Part shown: positions 4,410 to 7,072 of the stretch, in pieces | Position numbering within the stretch: position 1 is the first letter of the stretch | Layout: every line of letters begins with the position of its first letter | DNA from: an uncultured Fidelibacterota bacterium | GTDB taxonomy: Bacteria > Marinisomatota > Marinisomatia > Marinisomatales > UBA1611 | Reading direction: 5' to 3' | NCBI GenBank assembly: GCA_913045415.1 | Contig: CAJWPW010000054.1 | Location: forward strand, 1 to 7,072 | Length of the DNA: 7,072 bases | Notes under the pieces: generated by a model | Told to the model about the DNA's origin: nothing | The model's database searches: none | What the model saw: the letters and a program-made list of their open reading frames with translations, nothing else | Program-made: the position numbers and the translations under genes

Positions 4410-6812
4410 ATGGCAGAAGCTATGGAATTGGATCTCTCTCTGAAGCAGCCGGGATCACAACCACTGGAAACACCCATCGTTCCCCCTATAAAACTGAAGA
4501 AGAATAATGATACAACTAAAATTCCAAAAAAATATACCATTGAAAATTATTATGCCGACGATCAACTCGGTTCTGATGTTTTAAAACAAAAATATCTTGC
4601 TCCCTGGGAGCACCACCCCTACGAACTTTGGACCCGCCAAGCTTCTGCATTAGCATCCGTAGAGAAAACCAAAGGACTTAAAGAAAAATGGGAGAAGAAA
4701 TTCTTTACCATACTGGAAGATTTCAAATTTGTTCCCGGTGGACGTATAATGCATGGTGCCGGCCGAGAAGATATCACCACCACTCTGAATAACTGTTATG
4801 TTGTTGCGGTACGAGATGACTCAATTAAATCTATTTATGATACAATTATCAATGAAGCATTAACATACAAATATGGGGGCGGATGCGGGCACGACCTATC
4901 AATACTAAGACCAGCTGGTAAACCTATCAATGGAACAGGCGGAGTATCTTGTGGCCCCACAGGGTTTATGAATCTGTTTAGTGAAAATACAAACACCATT
5001 GCACAACATGGACGTCGCGGTGCAAATATGCAAACCCTACGGGTAGATCATCCTGATATTGAGAAATTTATAAGTATCAAAACTGGTGATATTGAGATGA
5101 TAAAATACTCCAATATTTCAGTCCTTTTAACTCATGAATTTATGGATGCGGTGAAAAATGATGGTGATTTTGATCTGACATATGGAGGTGAAGTATATAA
5201 AACAATCAAAGCCAAAACACTCTGGGATGAAATTGTTTACCACGCACATACAAGCGCTGAACCTGGATTGCTCTTCTGGGATACCATGAAAGACTATCAC
5301 AACGCTGAATACTGTTCTCCTCTTATTTCAACTAATCCTTGCGCTGAACAACCCTTACCTGATGGAGGCTGTTGTAATCTGGGTGCTGTGAACTTGGAAC
5401 GTTTCGTTGATAATAATGGGAATTTCATGATTGATCAATTCAAGGAAACTGTTGGGATTGCCGCTCGGTTTTTGGATAATGTTGTGGATTACAATATGGA
5501 TCGACATGCGTTGGAAGACCAAAAGAAAAATGCAGAAAACGATCGTCGAGTGGGCCTTGGCATTCTTGGCCTTGGAGATATGATGGTAAGAATGGGAATC
5601 AAATATGACAGTGAAGATGCTTTGCAAACCATCGATCAAATCATGCAGATCTTCAGGGATACCGCCTACGAAACCAGTACTGAATTGGCGGAAGAAAAAG
5701 GACAATTTCCCAACTTTGATTGGAATGGATTTTCCAAAAGTAAGTTCATAAAAAACCTCCCAAAGTCCTTACAACAAAAAATTAAACAAAATGGTGTACG
5801 GAATTGTACCTTGACAACGGTTGCACCTACTGGAAGCGGCGCTATCGTTTCCCGTGTCACATCCGGTGTCGAACCTATCTTCGCCACATCGTATAAAAGA
5901 CGGGTGAAAAATAATGGTGATGGATACGGCAAAACATTCAATGAATACAAAGTGTATCACCCTATTATTGGAAAGTTATTCGAAACAGATAAAAATCTCC
6001 CGGATTACGTGGTGACCGCTCATAATATTGACCCTTATTTCCGAGTGAAAATGCAAGGTGTTATTCAAAAGTATATTGACTCATCCATATCTTCTACGGT
6101 GAATCTTGCAGAAGATATTACAATTGATACTGTTGCTGATATATATATGACAGCCTACGAAGCTGGGTTGAAAGGAATAACAGTTTACCGTGAAGGTAGT
6201 CGCGAGGGGATTCTTGTTTCAGATGAAAAAACGAAAAAAACTGTATCTCCATCAGAACTGGATCTAAATGCTCAGATGACTTCAGAAGCTCGGGAAGAAA
6301 AGAGTCCACGGGTTAGACCAACTCAAACAGCCGGAGTTACGCGTCGGATTCGCACAGGAGAAGGGACACTTTATATCACCATCAATGAAGATGAAAATGG
6401 TCTTTGCGAAGTCTTCACAACTATCGGGAAAGCCGGTGGAAACGCCGCAGCTCAATCTGAAGCTATCAGCCGTTTGATCTCATTGTCACTTCGATCTGGT
6501 TTGGATCCTCATGCCATCGTTCGGCAATTAAAAGGAATTTCCGGGCCAAATCCAACTTGGGAAGATGGCAGATTGATCCTCTCTACACCAGATGCTATTG
6601 GAAAAGCATTGGATGATTATATTAAGGAACGTGAAGAAATAAATATTAAAGGGCGATCAGACCAACCCCTGGATAAACCATTAATCACATTAGCACAAGA
6701 TCATCAAGAAGAAAACGGACTCATAATCTGTACAAAATGTCACAATCATAGTGTAGTAAATGAAGGTGGATGTCTCACATGTCGAGAATGTGGATGGTCT
6801 AAATGTGACTAA
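4410..6812 (+). CDS. nrdJ: Adenosylcobalamin-dependent (class II) ribonucleoside-diphosphate reductase
   Basis: This complete 800-residue enzyme reduces ribonucleotides to deoxyribonucleotides using adenosylcobalamin, with no oxygen requirement and no separate radical subunit. A non-catalytic N-terminus of about 45 residues (Pro/Lys rich) precedes the catalytic barrel. Key sites by analogy with characterised NrdJ are Cys129 in NNCYV (redox), Asn309-Pro-Cys311-Ala-Glu313 (active site, thiyl Cys311), Cys322 in CCNLG (redox partner of Cys129), and TVAPTGSGAIV (470-480). A Lys-rich linker (about 600-645) leads to a TSCPD-type domain (about 650-735, GTLYITINEDENG...). The Cys-rich tail follows, with CTKC (774-777), GCLTCREC (787-794) and GWSKC (795-799), typical of NrdJ and used for disulfide relay and/or metal binding. 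I see no N-terminal ATP-cone. It is transcribed alone and ends before a strong terminator. Confidence 0.97.
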   Translation: MAEAMELDLSLKQPGSQPLETPIVPPIKLKKNNDTTKIPKKYTIENYYADDQLGSDVLKQKYLAPWEHHPYELWTRQASALASVEKTKGLKEKWEKKFFTILEDFKFVPGGRIMHGAGREDITTTLNNCYVVAVRDDSIKSIYDTIINEALTYKYGGGCGHDLSILRPAGKPINGTGGVSCGPTGFMNLFSENTNTIAQHGRRGANMQTLRVDHPDIEKFISIKTGDIEMIKYSNISVLLTHEFMDAVKNDGDFDLTYGGEVYKTIKAKTLWDEIVYHAHTSAEPGLLFWDTMKDYHNAEYCSPLISTNPCAEQPLPDGGCCNLGAVNLERFVDNNGNFMIDQFKETVGIAARFLDNVVDYNMDRHALEDQKKNAENDRRVGLGILGLGDMMVRMGIKYDSEDALQTIDQIMQIFRDTAYETSTELAEEKGQFPNFDWNGFSKSKFIKNLPKSLQQKIKQNGVRNCTLTTVAPTGSGAIVSRVTSGVEPIFATSYKRRVKNNGDGYGKTFNEYKVYHPIIGKLFETDKNLPDYVVTAHNIDPYFRVKMQGVIQKYIDSSISSTVNLAEDITIDTVADIYMTAYEAGLKGITVYREGSREGILVSDEKTKKTVSPSELDLNAQMTSEAREEKSPRVRPTQTAGVTRRIRTGEGTLYITINEDENGLCEVFTTIGKAGGNAAAQSEAISRLISLSLRSGLDPHAIVRQLKGISGPNPTWEDGRLILSTPDAIGKALDDYIKEREEINIKGRSDQPLDKPLITLAQDHQEENGLIICTKCHNHSVVNEGGCLTCRECGWSKCD

Positions 6813-6852
6813 ATTATTCACTCGATAAGTTGAACAATATGTGAATATAAAT

Positions 6853-6889
6853 AAAAAAGCCTTCATGCTTATTGCTTGAAGGCTTTTTT
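6853..6889. terminator. Strong bidirectional intrinsic terminator between nrdJ and frr
   Basis: AAAAAAGCCTTCA (6853-6865) and TGAAGGCTTTTTT (6877-6889) form a perfect 13-base-pair stem with an 11-base loop. T-runs are present in both orientations, so it can end nrdJ (+) 41 bases after its stop and frr (-) 26 bases after its stop. Confidence 0.93.
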
Positions 6890-6914
6890 GATAAATATGG
6901 TTATTAAATAAAAT

Positions 6915-7072
6915 TTAAACTTCTAAAATTTCTTTCTCTTTGTCATTCTGAAGCACATTTAATTTATTAATATGATCATCGGTCAATTTTTGAATATCAG
7001 CTTCGTTATCTTTAATAATGTCTTCTGATACATGGTCTTCCTTCCCATAATCCTGTAAATGATGAATTCCAT
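6915..7072 (-). CDS. frr: Ribosome recycling factor, C-terminal part (5' end beyond window)
   Basis: The visible 51 residues read from the right edge (GIHHLQDYGKEDHVSED...) to EKEILEV and TAA at 6915-6917. The pattern SED near the start of the segment, DIQKLTDDHINKL, and KEKEILEV at the end is the conserved C-terminus of ribosome recycling factor, a helix of its three-helix bundle domain. RRF with EF-G splits post-termination ribosomes in the cytoplasm. About two thirds of the gene lies outside the window, and in many genomes pyrH precedes it, which cannot be checked here. It converges on nrdJ across a shared terminator. Confidence 0.95.
   Translation of the reverse strand, partial: GIHHLQDYGKEDHVSEDIIKDNEADIQKLTDDHINKLNVLQNDKEKEILEV

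Noticed and set aside
5355..5950. Long - strand ORFs inside nrdJ
   Set aside because: They are antisense shadows of a strongly conserved coding region and show no family resemblance or start signals.
1..7072. CRISPR arrays, insertion sequences or attachment sites
   Set aside because: No regularly spaced repeats, transposase-like ORFs or tRNA-end duplications were seen.

Overview
The window looks like a chromosomal segment from a Gram-negative, AT-rich bacterium (roughly 37-40% GC by eye). It mixes conserved housekeeping genes with a small accessory module at the left edge. A lipobox-bearing lipoprotein supports a diderm, and class II (B12-dependent) NrdJ, a tRNA without an encoded CCA, and compact ATGA-overlapped operons fit FCB-type lineages, possibly Marinimicrobia-like. 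That assignment is a guess from general character; no marker here fixes the taxonomy.

Left module (1-1115, + strand). A truncated four-helix-type membrane protein resembles the Pycsar effector transmembrane family (PycTM/DUF5706). It overlaps by ATGA with a small lipoprotein that carries a short collagen-like Gly-X-Y tract and ends in an Asp-box-like motif. The module closes with an unusual branched RNA structure and a T-tract. Any nucleotide cyclase or other partner would lie left of the window.

Centre (1114-3300, - strand). A compact operon runs from a candidate TTGACA promoter through a 27-residue single-span membrane microprotein (newly called here) and the ribosome-assembly GTPase der to the IMPACT-family gene yigZ, which overlaps der by ATGA. 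A weaker 31-codon small ORF lies upstream of the promoter.

Right-centre (3381-3996, - strand). tRNA-Gly(CCC) is followed 76 bases later by a membrane protein resembling the YdjM/metal-dependent hydrolase family. A 413-base gene-free region (3997-4409) then separates tRNA-Gly from the divergent nrdJ. It holds several inverted repeats but no recognisable cobalamin riboswitch.

Right (4410-7072). nrdJ (800 aa, complete) makes deoxyribonucleotides. It converges on the 3' part of frr (ribosome recycling factor, cut by the right edge), with a strong 13-bp bidirectional terminator between them.

Most of the window is translation and DNA-precursor housekeeping. The parts that merit a second look are the PycTM-like/lipoprotein pair, the structured RNA at 1041-1115, the microprotein in front of der, and the inverted repeats before nrdJ.
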